This document shows, piece after piece, positions 1 through 8,202 of a stretch of DNA of 64,000 nucleotides. The stretch comes from Candidatus Chlorohelix allophototropha (GTDB lineage: Bacteria > Chloroflexota > Chloroflexia > Chloroheliales > Chloroheliaceae): contig NZ_CP128400.1 in assembly GCF_030389965.1 (NCBI RefSeq), positions 1,116,001-1,180,000 of the forward strand, in the 5' to 3' direction. The translations under genes and the position numbers were made by a program. The notes under the pieces are model-generated. The model ran no database searches, was not told the DNA's origin, and saw nothing but the letters and a program-made list of their open reading frames with translations. Within the stretch, counting starts at the first letter, position 1; the number at the start of each line of letters is the position of its first letter.

Positions 1-913
1 AACGCTAGCGACCGGTTCGTGGGATAATACGGCGCGTTTGTGGAATTCGCAAGGCAAATCTTTTGCAACCCTCACCGGGCATACCGGCTGGGTAGTGATT
101 GTGGCATGGTCGCCCGATGGCAAAATGCTAGCAACTGGTTCGCTGGACAGCACAATCAGGCTCTGGAAAGCGGACGGCACTTTCATAAGTGAATTAAAAG
201 GACACAGCGCAGAAGTAACCAATATTGCGTGGTCGCCCGATGGCAAAACTTTAGCTTCCGGCTCGAAAGATTACAGTGTGCGCCTGTGGAGCGCGGATGG
301 CAAGCCCGTAGCAACTTTGCAAGGACATACCAATACGGTAGTGTTAGTTACTTGGTCGCCCGATGGCAAAACATTGGCTTCCGGCTCATGGGATAAAACC
401 GTCCATTTGTGGAGCGCAGAGGGCAAGCCGATAGCAACTTTGCAAGGGCATACTGGTGAAGTAAGTATGGTAGCGTGGTCGCCCGATGGTAAAGTGGTGG
501 CATCCGCTTCAAAAGACAAAACTGTGCGCTTGTGGAGCGCCGAAGGGAAAGCCATTGCAACCCTCACCGGGCATAGTGATGAGGTTTATACGCTGGCGTG
601 GTCGCCCGATAGTAAATATCTCGCTTCTAGTTCGGGTGATAAATCAATCCGGTTGTGGAATGAGGACGGAAAATACCTACTCAGCTTTAATGGACATCAA
701 GGTCCGGTCTATACGCTAGCGTGGTCGCCTGATAGTAAATACCTCGCTTCCGGTTCAGGCGATAAAACCGCCCGTATCTGGAATCCTGAAGGCAAAGAAC
801 TGGCAGTTTTGAACGGGCATACCGACCTGATCAGTACCGTTATCTGGTCGCCCGATGGCAAATCTCTGGTTACATGTTCTTACGATAAAACCGCGCGCAT
901 CTGGAAAATTTAA
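1..913 (+). CDS. WD40 repeat protein, C-terminal part (cut by left edge)
   Basis: The reading frame is open from the first bases of the window, where it encodes the end of a WD blade (ATGSWDNTARLW), so the gene begins upstream. Seven complete WD repeats follow at about 41-residue spacing. Each has a GH dipeptide, a WSPDGK or WSPDSK core and a terminal (R/H)(L/I)W. Such repeats fold into a beta-propeller used as a protein-interaction scaffold, and in Chloroflexota and cyanobacteria they are often attached to kinase, NB-ARC or caspase-like domains. No catalytic domain is visible in this part, so the role depends on the missing N-terminus. The DNA encoding successive blades is nearly identical in places, as expected for recent repeat expansion. 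A PknB-type kinase lies 1 kb downstream, but an HNH gene separates the two. Confidence 0.9.
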   Translation, partial: TLATGSWDNTARLWNSQGKSFATLTGHTGWVVIVAWSPDGKMLATGSLDSTIRLWKADGTFISELKGHSAEVTNIAWSPDGKTLASGSKDYSVRLWSADGKPVATLQGHTNTVVLVTWSPDGKTLASGSWDKTVHLWSAEGKPIATLQGHTGEVSMVAWSPDGKVVASASKDKTVRLWSAEGKAIATLTGHSDEVYTLAWSPDSKYLASSSGDKSIRLWNEDGKYLLSFNGHQGPVYTLAWSPDSKYLASGSGDKTARIWNPEGKELAVLNGHTDLISTVIWSPDGKSLVTCSYDKTARIWKI

Positions 914-991
914 AGCGACCAAACTTTTAGAGCGGATTTACGTTATATGAACGTGAATATAAATAAGACTTTTGCTTAAGGGTATTTGTTG

Positions 992-1843
992 ATGACAACG
1001 TATTTACTAACTTGGAATCCAAATAAATGGAAATGGGAGGATTTGCAAGATTGTATAAACGAAATCAAGACAAAGGGTTTTTACAAAGATAGTTGGAGTT
1101 GTGGTGTAACAAAAAGAATTGTTACTGGCGATCGAGTATTTTTGATGAGATTAGGGGAAATTCCACGTGGTATCTTTGCTTCTGGTGTCGCCAGTTCTGC
1201 TGTATATCAAGCAACACATTGGAAAAGCCATGATTCAAATACTAATGAAACGGCATTATATATTGATGTTAAATTCGATACAATATTAGATCCTGAAATT
1301 GCAATACTGGAACGTCCCAACCATACCTCAAATATAACGGAAAGAATGAATTGGTACCCTCAGAGTTCAGGTATAACAATACCGCCAAGCATAGCACAAA
1401 AATTAGAAGAGGAATGGGAAGAATTACTCAAATCACTAAAAATTATACAATCACAAAATGTTAGTGTGCAAATTGCTGAGGAAATTGAGGAAGAAATAGA
1501 ATATCCCGAAGGGGTAATTCAAAAAATAACAGTAAATGGATATGAACGCAACCGAGCAGCTAGGAAAGCGTGCCTAAATTATTACGGTTTTAATTGTTCT
1601 ATTTGTGGGTTTAATTTCAAAAATAAGTATGGTGAAATGGGGGAATACTTTATACACGTGCATCATATTGTACCGCTATCAGAAATTAGACAAGAATACA
1701 TACTAAATGCAATAAAGGACTTAAGACCAGTTTGTCCAAATTGTCATGCGATGCTTCATACAAGAAATCCTATATTTACAATTGAAGAACTTAGAGAGAT
1801 TATAAGCAAAGTCGAAACCAAGGCTAATCATAAAGATAGTTAA
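992..1843 (+). CDS. EVE-like/HNH endonuclease, probable modification-dependent restriction enzyme
   Basis: This is a 283-residue protein. The ATG at 992 is chosen because an AAGGG sequence lies about 9 bases upstream; an in-frame TTG lies two codons earlier. The C-terminal quarter is an HNH nuclease with a CSIC zinc pair, the HVHHIVPL catalytic strand, and a DLRPVCPNCHAMLH segment carrying the second CxxC and the last histidine. The N-terminal part opens with YLLTWNPNKWKW, which resembles an EVE/YTH-type modified-base reader. EVE-HNH and SRA-HNH proteins are known type IV, modification-dependent restriction enzymes, so cutting of modified foreign DNA is inferred. The gene is much richer in A+T than both neighbours and has no methyltransferase beside it, which suggests horizontal gain. 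The HNH call is firm; the reader domain is less certain. Confidence 0.75.
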   Translation: MTTYLLTWNPNKWKWEDLQDCINEIKTKGFYKDSWSCGVTKRIVTGDRVFLMRLGEIPRGIFASGVASSAVYQATHWKSHDSNTNETALYIDVKFDTILDPEIAILERPNHTSNITERMNWYPQSSGITIPPSIAQKLEEEWEELLKSLKIIQSQNVSVQIAEEIEEEIEYPEGVIQKITVNGYERNRAARKACLNYYGFNCSICGFNFKNKYGEMGEYFIHVHHIVPLSEIRQEYILNAIKDLRPVCPNCHAMLHTRNPIFTIEELREIISKVETKANHKDS

Positions 1844-1971
1844 AAGATTTATAGGATTTGTTCTAAAATAGCTTACCACAGTATTTTTGAAAATTATTAA
1901 AGAGTTCTTGTAGTAGTGAGATAGGCTTAATTCTGAAAGTAGAAATTAGGAAGTAAACCGGGGCAAGTATT

Positions 1972-4476
1972 ATGGCAGCAGGTGAAATAAAGCAAATCGG
2001 TCAATATGAGATAAAAGGGGTACTAGGTAGAGGGGGTATGGCTACGGTTTATCGTGCCTACCAACCAAGCCTTGACCGTGAAGTAGCTATTAAAGTTATG
2101 TCAAGTCAGTTTTCTGGCGACACAACCTTTCAAGAACGCTTTCGCCGGGAAGCGCGCGCTATCGGTATCCTGCGCCATCCCAATATTCTAGCAGTATATG
2201 ATTTCGGGCAAGAAGGGGCAACCCCCTATCTGATCACTGAACTGATGGAGGGCAAAACCCTACGCGAGCGCATGGGGAATCCACTCGACCTGAAAGTGAC
2301 CAACCGCATCATAACCCAAATCGCCGATGCGCTGGATTATGCGCACTCGCACGGTTTTGTCCATCGCGATGTGAAGCCTTCCAACATTCTGTTAGGAGAT
2401 AACAACCGAGCGGTACTGAGCGATTTCGGCATTGTTAAACTGATGGAAGACACTTCCAGTTTGACCGGAACGGGTATGAGCATCGGTACGCCCGATTATA
2501 TGAGTCCTGAGCAAGGTTCAGGAGAGCCGTTAGATGGACGCAGCGACCAATATTCGCTAGGTGTCATCCTATATGAAATGTTGACCGGCAAAACGCCCTT
2601 TCACGGCGATACACCGCTCAACGTCTTGATGGCGCATATCAATCGCCCCCTACCCAACCCACGCCAGTTAAACCCGAATTTATCGCCTCAAATTGTAGAG
2701 GTGTTAGGTAAGGCGCTTGCCAAAAAGAAGGAAGGGCGTTTTCAAACCACCGGAGATTTTGCTAGAGCCTTTGAACAAGCCATAAATGCGCCCGTAGTAA
2801 GCACAGGGATGCCCACTATGGTAGTACCGCCGGGCAGACCGACGACTCCGGCTATCCCTCAATCGGCACAAACCGAAATCGCGCCATTCGCAATTCCAAC
2901 CCAACAGGGCGGCTATTACCAGCCCAACCTTGCTTCTGCTTCTACCGAAATGCGTCCCTTTAACGCCCCTCCGGTAAACTATGCGACATTGCCGGTAAAC
3001 GCCTACGCTACCGGACAGCAACCTACCGCCCCTTCTAAAAAGTCGAGTGGGCTTGTAGTAACGCTGGGCATTATCGGTACTCTAGCAGTGGCGGCAGTAA
3101 TCGCGTTGGTGGTGCTGGTGATAACAAACGGCAATAAACCGACTCCTACACCCGTTGCCAATGTTACTACCACCTCAACCGGAACTACTGTATCAACCAC
3201 AGTTACGACAAGCGCAACCACAACCGCTTCCATTACGGCGACAACCCCTGCGACCACTATTGCCGACCCGGCTACTACTCAAGTACAGAGTCTCACCGGA
3301 AAGCTTTACGCAGGGCAAGCAGATTTTAAGACTACTGCCGATGGTTTGCGCAAGGTGGTTGCCCAATACCCCAATAGCTGGCTGGCTTACCGTGAACTGG
3401 GCATTCTGCTCTATTTATGGAATATCGAGGGCGGTGAGGTAGATGCCCTACAAAAAGCCATCAGTTTGAATGAGAAAGATGCTCGCAGCCACGCTTACCT
3501 AGCAATGGTTTATCACGATGGTTACACTTACGATAAAGCATTGGCAGAAGCTACTCGCGCCCTTGAGTTAGACCCCAACGATGGAAATGTGCGCGCCGCC
3601 TACTCAATGACCCTTTCAGTAGCAGGGGGTGACGACCAGCGCGTAAAAAGTGAGGCGCAGAAAGCTCTCGATATAGATAAGGATGGTTTATGGCCGCGTT
3701 GGGCTTCCTTCTTGGCTAATCAGGGTACTATAGAAGCGCTTGATCAAATCGACTTCCTGATTAAGAAGTTTCCCAATATGGCGACCTTCTATAGCGCCAA
3801 GGGTGGAAATTATTCTGACCAGAACGACTATGCAAACGCGGAGAAATGGTATCAGCAAGCGCTAGCGATTGAACCCCGCTACCCTTACGCCCTTACCGGG
3901 TTGGGCTGGATTTATTATGATCAGGATAAGCTAGATGATGCTGTCAAAAATTTCAAGAATGCGCTCGCCGTTAACGATAGCTACGATAGCAGCCACACCG
4001 GACTAGCCTATACCCTCAACGCCAAAGGCGATTACGATCAGGCGATTGACCATCTCAAACGCGCCATCCAAATAAATTCACGGTCTGCTACCGCTTATAA
4101 CGGGCTGGCTTATTCTTATCTGCTCAAGGGCGATAACGCAACCGATACTAACCTCCGCACTCAGTATTATAATCTGGCAATAGATAATGCCGATAATGCC
4201 CTGAAGTACCTAGCTACTTATACCGATGCATCTTACAACAAGGGGCGCGCCTACTATTCGCTGAAGCGTTACAAAGAAGCAGAGCCGCTGTTGCTAAAAG
4301 CGGTGGACAAAGTGCCGGATAGTTCGCTATATCGTATCACGCTGGCTTACAATTATTTTGCACAGGGTAAATATGCCGAATCAAAGGCACAAGCGCAGGA
4401 AATACTCAAGAATGATCCAGGTTATGCCAAAGCTACCAAGCTTCTGGATGATATTAAAAAAGTAACCGGCTCTTAG
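1972..4476 (+). CDS. Membrane-anchored Ser/Thr protein kinase with C-terminal TPR repeats
   Basis: This 834-residue PknB-family kinase has the domain at about residues 12-275. The Gly loop is GRGGMA (19-24), the ATP-binding lysine is K41 in VAIKVM, the helix-C Glu is E60, the catalytic loop is HRDVKPSN (131-138, base D133) and the metal loop is DFG (151-153). A Pro/Gln-rich linker leads to one membrane helix near 360-386. A Thr/Ser-rich spacer and about ten TPR-like helical pairs then run to the C-terminus, presumably outside the cell. The layout suggests a receptor kinase whose TPR part binds a partner. The FHA gene begins 22 bases downstream, so the pair is probably one transcript, with FHA as phosphothreonine reader. 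No PASTA repeats are present. Confidence 0.92.
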   Translation: MAAGEIKQIGQYEIKGVLGRGGMATVYRAYQPSLDREVAIKVMSSQFSGDTTFQERFRREARAIGILRHPNILAVYDFGQEGATPYLITELMEGKTLRERMGNPLDLKVTNRIITQIADALDYAHSHGFVHRDVKPSNILLGDNNRAVLSDFGIVKLMEDTSSLTGTGMSIGTPDYMSPEQGSGEPLDGRSDQYSLGVILYEMLTGKTPFHGDTPLNVLMAHINRPLPNPRQLNPNLSPQIVEVLGKALAKKKEGRFQTTGDFARAFEQAINAPVVSTGMPTMVVPPGRPTTPAIPQSAQTEIAPFAIPTQQGGYYQPNLASASTEMRPFNAPPVNYATLPVNAYATGQQPTAPSKKSSGLVVTLGIIGTLAVAAVIALVVLVITNGNKPTPTPVANVTTTSTGTTVSTTVTTSATTTASITATTPATTIADPATTQVQSLTGKLYAGQADFKTTADGLRKVVAQYPNSWLAYRELGILLYLWNIEGGEVDALQKAISLNEKDARSHAYLAMVYHDGYTYDKALAEATRALELDPNDGNVRAAYSMTLSVAGGDDQRVKSEAQKALDIDKDGLWPRWASFLANQGTIEALDQIDFLIKKFPNMATFYSAKGGNYSDQNDYANAEKWYQQALAIEPRYPYALTGLGWIYYDQDKLDDAVKNFKNALAVNDSYDSSHTGLAYTLNAKGDYDQAIDHLKRAIQINSRSATAYNGLAYSYLLKGDNATDTNLRTQYYNLAIDNADNALKYLATYTDASYNKGRAYYSLKRYKEAEPLLLKAVDKVPDSSLYRITLAYNYFAQGKYAESKAQAQEILKNDPGYAKATKLLDDIKKVTGS

Positions 4477-4498
4477 ACTGACAAATAGAGGAGTTATA

Positions 4499-4888
4499 AT
4501 GGCGACCAGTTTTTTAATTGTTCAACGTGGAGAAGAAATCGGACAGCGCATCAATCTGGATGAGGCGCGCATCACTTTCGGGCGCAATAACGACAATGTC
4601 ATTATTCTAAATGACCCGCTGGTATCACGGTATCACGCTATGATCTCCACCAGTGTGAATGGACAACTTACCATCGCCGATCTGGGAAGTACTAACGGGG
4701 TCATGGTAAATGACAAGCTGATAGAAGCGGGGATACCAGTAACGCTTAAGCATCGCGATCTTATAGTGATCGGCAAAAGTATCTTTTGTCTGCAACTCAG
4801 ACCGGAAGGCTATCGCGCCAGCCCACCCCCCAGTCGCGAAGACGCTCAGGCTACCCTGTATTTGCCTGCTGTAGCGTTGTTTTCTTAA
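4499..4888 (+). CDS. FHA domain protein, partner of the upstream kinase
   Basis: This 129-residue protein is essentially one forkhead-associated domain. The diagnostic residues are visible: FGRNNDN near residue 27, SRYHA (Ser and His of the phosphothreonine pocket) and the DLGSTNGVMVN loop. FHA domains bind phosphothreonine peptides, and single-domain versions next to PknB-type kinases are usual substrates or adaptors. The start is supported by GAGGAG about 6 bases before the ATG. It sits 22 bases after the kinase gene and is followed by a 10-bp-stem terminator, so kinase and FHA close a transcription unit. The C-terminal tail of about 25 residues has no recognised motif. Confidence 0.9.
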   Translation: MATSFLIVQRGEEIGQRINLDEARITFGRNNDNVIILNDPLVSRYHAMISTSVNGQLTIADLGSTNGVMVNDKLIEAGIPVTLKHRDLIVIGKSIFCLQLRPEGYRASPPPSREDAQATLYLPAVALFS

Positions 4889-4894
4889 ACGGCT

Positions 4895-4930
4895 AATTCC
4901 CCTCTAGCTGTTGTATGAGGGGAATTTCTT
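4895..4930. terminator. Bidirectional intrinsic terminator between FHA and aminotransferase genes
   Basis: Perfect 10-bp inverted arms (AATTCCCCTC at 4895-4904 and its complement at 4917-4926) surround a 12-base loop. The stem has A/T-rich ends, and TTTCTT follows on the + strand. It lies between convergent genes, so it may stop transcription from both sides. Confidence 0.7.
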
Positions 4931-6098
4931 ACAAGTGTAATTCCTGCTTCAAAGCCTCCATAAATGCCTCAATATCTTCGGGGGTGTTATAAGCTTGAAC
5001 CGAAATTCTGAAAAAGGGCTGATCATTCCACAGGATATGTGGAATCTCAATCCGGTAAGTCTCCCACAGACGCTTCTGTAACTGCGCCACATCGCACTCC
5101 GGCATGCGAATTGTCGCCATTTGGGCATACCACTCCTGCGAATCAGGGCAGATTGGTTCAAGCCCGGTAAGTTGATTAATACGTTGCCGATAATCCGTGA
5201 GCAAAGCGTGACAGCCTTCGCGCACCTTCGCCCAGTTATGTTCTTCCTGAAAAGCAATCGCGGCTGATACACTCAAGAAGGCAGCATAATCGCGTGTACC
5301 TTGCCATTCCAACCAATCCACAAAGGTATGCGCACCCGCTTCAGGGTTTTGCCAGCCCCAACTTACCACCAGTGGTTCAACCAAGTGTTGCACTTCTGGG
5401 CGAGCGTAAAGAAAAGCTGCCCCTTTAGGCGCACACAGCCACTTGTGGCAATTGCCGCTATAGAAATCCGCGCCGATTTGCTGCAAATCCACCGGAATCT
5501 GTCCCGGCGCATGCGCCCCGTCAATAATGGTTAGGATTCCAGCTTCTCGCGCTCTGCGACAGATTGCAACCACCGGAAATATCAGCGCAGTGGCGGAGGT
5601 GATATGGCTCAGGCTGATTATCTTCGTGCGAGGGGTTACGCCCTTCCAGAAATGCTCTACAAACTCGGCGGAACTGGTAACAGGCAAGGCTATCGGTTGA
5701 TTGATATAGCGTGCGCCGGTACGGTGGCAGATAAAACGCCAAGTACGGTCAATTGCGCCGTACTCATGATCGGTTCCCAATATCTCATCGCCCGATTCGA
5801 ACTTCAGCGAACGCGCCACAATATTAATTCCGGTGGTAGCGTTGGAGATATAAACCAAGTCCTCGGGCGAGGCGTTGAGGTAATTGCCGAGAACGGCACG
5901 CGCTTCGTATAACAAGGTATCGTAACGTCGCGCCAGAAACTCAACCGGCTGACGTTCCATTTCCAGTTGCCAGCGTTGGTACTCCTCAAAAACCGGACGC
6001 GGGCAAGCGCCAAACGAACCGTGATTCAAAAAAACCATATCTGGACGCAGCAAAAACATTTCTTTGAACATTGTCTGATTTATACCTGAGTTTTTCAT
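4929..6098 (-). CDS. PLP-dependent class V aminotransferase (isopenicillin-N epimerase/cysteine desulfurase-like)
   Basis: This 389-residue protein has the fold-type I, class V layout. FLNHGSFG is near residue 24, an ISNATTGIN cofactor phosphate-binding segment is near 84-92, IIDGAHAPGQ holds the ring-binding Asp (D193), and SGNCHKWLCAPKG contains the Schiff-base lysine K219. The closest recognisable group is the isopenicillin-N epimerase-like aminotransferases, which in most bacteria do not make penicillin and whose substrate is unknown. No cysteine-desulfurase loop cysteine is obvious, so an SufS/IscS role is unlikely. It starts 17 bases after the alpha/beta-hydrolase-like gene on the same strand, so the two probably share a transcript. 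No strong Shine-Dalgarno site precedes the chosen ATG. Confidence 0.85.
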   Translation of the reverse strand: MKNSGINQTMFKEMFLLRPDMVFLNHGSFGACPRPVFEEYQRWQLEMERQPVEFLARRYDTLLYEARAVLGNYLNASPEDLVYISNATTGINIVARSLKFESGDEILGTDHEYGAIDRTWRFICHRTGARYINQPIALPVTSSAEFVEHFWKGVTPRTKIISLSHITSATALIFPVVAICRRAREAGILTIIDGAHAPGQIPVDLQQIGADFYSGNCHKWLCAPKGAAFLYARPEVQHLVEPLVVSWGWQNPEAGAHTFVDWLEWQGTRDYAAFLSVSAAIAFQEEHNWAKVREGCHALLTDYRQRINQLTGLEPICPDSQEWYAQMATIRMPECDVAQLQKRLWETYRIEIPHILWNDQPFFRISVQAYNTPEDIEAFMEALKQELHL

Positions 6099-6115
6099 TG
6101 AAATCTTGTCAAAAC

Positions 6116-7108
6116 TTAGTGTACCAGCTTAAAGCCATTTTCTTCTAGCGTAATCTTGCTTTCGGGATTGCTCAGGAAAGCGGCTACCACCCGGTTAAAG
6201 GCTTCTGCACCTTCCTCGTTACAGGCAAGTTTAGTCTTTTCCAGCAATACCATGTGTGCCTTCGCGTTCTGCTTGAGCAAGCCATAACCCTCTTGAGGAC
6301 GCGAAACAGTCGCTTCTTTGCCCCACACCAGTAAGGTTGGCTGTGTTAACTTGCCAAAACTCTCGCCGATTTCGGCATTCAAGCGGTTGGCGAAAAACGC
6401 CAGAGGGGCATGCTCTGCGCCGGGTTGGTGCGAAGCGATATAGTAATAATCTGCCAGTTCAGGGGTAATAAATTTGGGGTCATAATACATAAAATTCTGC
6501 ATAAAGCTGTTTATGCCAAAGCGCGAGGAAAAGACACTGAAAAGGTTCTTACCGACTCCCGGCAATCTCAGAAACGGATAGCTACTCTTGCCGGTTATAT
6601 TCGGTCCTTTACTATTGGTAAGGTTATTAGCTCCGGCAGGCACAACCAGTACCAGTTTCTTTATCAGTTCGGGTTGGCGCAATGCCACCTGTAGGGCATG
6701 CCCGGCTGTTACCGAAACCGCTGCCACATAGGCAGGTTGCTGCACCACTTCTTGCAGGAAAGCGGTGAGCAATTTCAGGTAAGTTTCTAGCGAATATTCT
6801 AGATCAGGGCGCTGGCTCAAACCAAAGCCGAGTAAATCATAGGCAAATACCTGAAAGTGCGCCGAAAGCGGCTCAAAATTATAACGCCACTCAAAACTGC
6901 TTGCCCCCGCGCCGATGCCATGCACAAATACCAGCGGCGGTTTTTGCGGATTTCCAGCAGATTTATAAAAGATGCGGTAGCCCTTAAAGTTGAACTCTTT
7001 TGCCTCACCCGGCAATACACTTTTCATCGCAGGTACTTTGCTGCCGAATATGCCACCAGTAGTAGCTGCCAATGCCAGCGGTAACAGTATTTTTGTGGGA
7101 ATAATCAC
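6116..7108 (-). CDS. Alpha/beta-hydrolase-fold protein with an incomplete catalytic triad
   Basis: This 330-residue protein starts at a GTG preceded by AAAGGAG at about 8 bases. Residues 4-22 form a hydrophobic segment that may anchor it. The fold is clear: FVHGIGAGASSFEWR supplies the oxyanion region, FAYDLLGFGLS is the usual strand-turn, and helix-strand elements follow. The triad is eroded. The nucleophile elbow reads AVSVTAG, keeping S132 but lacking the usual Gly-x-Ser-x-Gly. The acid position (WGKEATV) has Ala where Asp is expected, and the C-terminal LACNEEGAEAFN lacks the catalytic His. It may therefore be non-hydrolytic or use other residues. It is divergent from modA and upstream of the aminotransferase gene. 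Confidence 0.8.
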   Translation of the reverse strand: MIIPTKILLPLALAATTGGIFGSKVPAMKSVLPGEAKEFNFKGYRIFYKSAGNPQKPPLVFVHGIGAGASSFEWRYNFEPLSAHFQVFAYDLLGFGLSQRPDLEYSLETYLKLLTAFLQEVVQQPAYVAAVSVTAGHALQVALRQPELIKKLVLVVPAGANNLTNSKGPNITGKSSYPFLRLPGVGKNLFSVFSSRFGINSFMQNFMYYDPKFITPELADYYYIASHQPGAEHAPLAFFANRLNAEIGESFGKLTQPTLLVWGKEATVSRPQEGYGLLKQNAKAHMVLLEKTKLACNEEGAEAFNRVVAAFLSNPESKITLEENGFKLVH

Positions 7109-7181
7109 CTTATAAACTCCTTTCCAACCCTGCTAAAGATACCTTTTGAAAGCTTCATACGCAAATCTTCACGCTACAAAT

Positions 7182-7210
7182 TTGACAGGGATTGAGTGTA
7201 CAGCTATACT
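7182..7210 (+). promoter_or_regulatory. Sigma-70 promoter of the modABC operon
   Basis: A consensus TTGACA (7182-7187) is separated by exactly 17 bases from TATACT (7205-7210). Transcription would begin near 7217, giving a leader of about 45 bases before modA. This is one of the best promoter matches in the window. It is embedded in a palindrome, which suggests repression. Confidence 0.75.
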
Positions 7211-7242
7211 CAAGCCATGAGGAGGATACTCAAAGTTTGAGT
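7192..7242 (+). promoter_or_regulatory. Two related palindromic operators over the modA promoter
   Basis: The first site (7192-7213) has 9-base arms TTGAGTGTA and TATACTCAA, complementary except at one position, around a 4-base spacer. It lies between -35 and -10 and overlaps the -10. The second site (7228-7242) is ACTCAAA-G-TTTGAGT, a perfect 7-base-arm palindrome just downstream of the expected start. Both share TTGAGT/ACTCAA half sites, so one dimeric repressor could bind both. The PadR-type protein encoded at the end of the operon is the natural candidate; a ModE-like protein elsewhere is the alternative. Confidence 0.65.
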
Positions 7243-7262
7243 TTATTTTTGGAGAAGAATCT

Positions 7263-8180
7263 ATGCATCTTTCGTTTAAGTTTGTTCAAAAAACCAGCCT
7301 CATTCTGACATTTATCCTGCTTTCTGCCCTGATAGTGGCATGTGGAGATAACACCGCCACTCCTGTAGCAACAACGACAGTCGTCTCTACTACTGCCGCC
7401 GCAACCACCACAAGTATCACTGCTGCTACAGCCACTACCAATGCTGTAACCACTTCACCAGCTACCGGAGAGATAGTAGTATTTGCTGCCTCCAGTCTGA
7501 CCGACCCGTATAACGAGATTAAAACCGAACTGGAAAATGCCAACCCCGGTTTGAAAATTACTTACAACTTTGGCGCATCCAACACCCTACGTACTCAGTT
7601 GGAACAGGGCGCAAAAGCGGATATTTTCGCCTCTGCTAATCAGACCGAAGTAGATAAAGCCTTTGATTCGGGGTTAGTGCTTAACAAAGGGACTATCTTT
7701 GCGAAAAACAGGCTGGTGGTTATACTCCCGAAAGGGAATCCCGGTAAGGTGGAAAAATTGCAGGATTTGGGCAAAGTTGGTTTGAAATTCGTGACCGCTC
7801 AGAAAGACGTGCCAGTGGGTGGATATACACTTCAGGCATTGGCAGCAATGCGCAAAGACCCCTCTTTCGGCAGCGATTTTTCAACTAAGGTACAGGCAAA
7901 CACGGTATCGCAGGAAGCGAACGTCAAGCAGGTGCTGGCGAAAGTGCAATTGGGCGAAGCTGATGCTGGTGTAGTGTACATCTCGGATGTATCACCTAAA
8001 GTTTACCCTGAAATTGTCACGCTGGACATACCTGACCAGTTCAACACCATTGCCACCTACCCTATCGCTATCCTGAAAGCGGTGCAAAATCCTAATGGGG
8101 CAAAGCTTTTCATTGATTATTTGTTAGGATCGAAAGGGCAAGCCATTCTGAAGAAAAACAACTTTGTACCCGCCGCTTAA
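7263..8180 (+). CDS. modA: Molybdate ABC transporter, substrate-binding lipoprotein
   Basis: This 305-residue protein has a lipoprotein signal (SALIVACGDN, lipidated Cys near residue 27), a Thr/Ala-rich tether to about residue 75, then a ModA periplasmic-binding fold. VVFAASSLTDPYNEI is the typical first strand with the oxyanion-contacting serines. TYNFGASNTLRTQLEQGAKADIFASAN and the AGVVYISDV hinge segment are also characteristic. It captures molybdate or tungstate outside the membrane and passes it to ModB. The start ATG follows GGAG at about 9 bases. The gene heads a tight modA-modB-modC-padR operon. Homologues binding other oxyanions exist, but the ModB/ModC partners make molybdate or tungstate the best call. 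Confidence 0.93.
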   Translation: MHLSFKFVQKTSLILTFILLSALIVACGDNTATPVATTTVVSTTAAATTTSITAATATTNAVTTSPATGEIVVFAASSLTDPYNEIKTELENANPGLKITYNFGASNTLRTQLEQGAKADIFASANQTEVDKAFDSGLVLNKGTIFAKNRLVVILPKGNPGKVEKLQDLGKVGLKFVTAQKDVPVGGYTLQALAAMRKDPSFGSDFSTKVQANTVSQEANVKQVLAKVQLGEADAGVVYISDVSPKVYPEIVTLDIPDQFNTIATYPIAILKAVQNPNGAKLFIDYLLGSKGQAILKKNNFVPAA

Positions 8181-8202
8181 GCATTAAAAGGCAAGGAATT
8201 GC

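Noticed and set aside
1-913. CRISPR-like periodicity of about 123 bases
   Set aside because: The period equals one WD blade in an open reading frame; repeats are coding and imperfect.
7217-7240. Seven-codon ORF in the modA leader
   Set aside because: It has no ribosome site of its own and overlaps the second palindrome; leader-peptide control is not supported.
7109-7262. Molybdenum cofactor riboswitch before modA
   Set aside because: The region is short and taken up by a promoter and two DNA palindromes; the multi-stem Moco RNA fold is not present.
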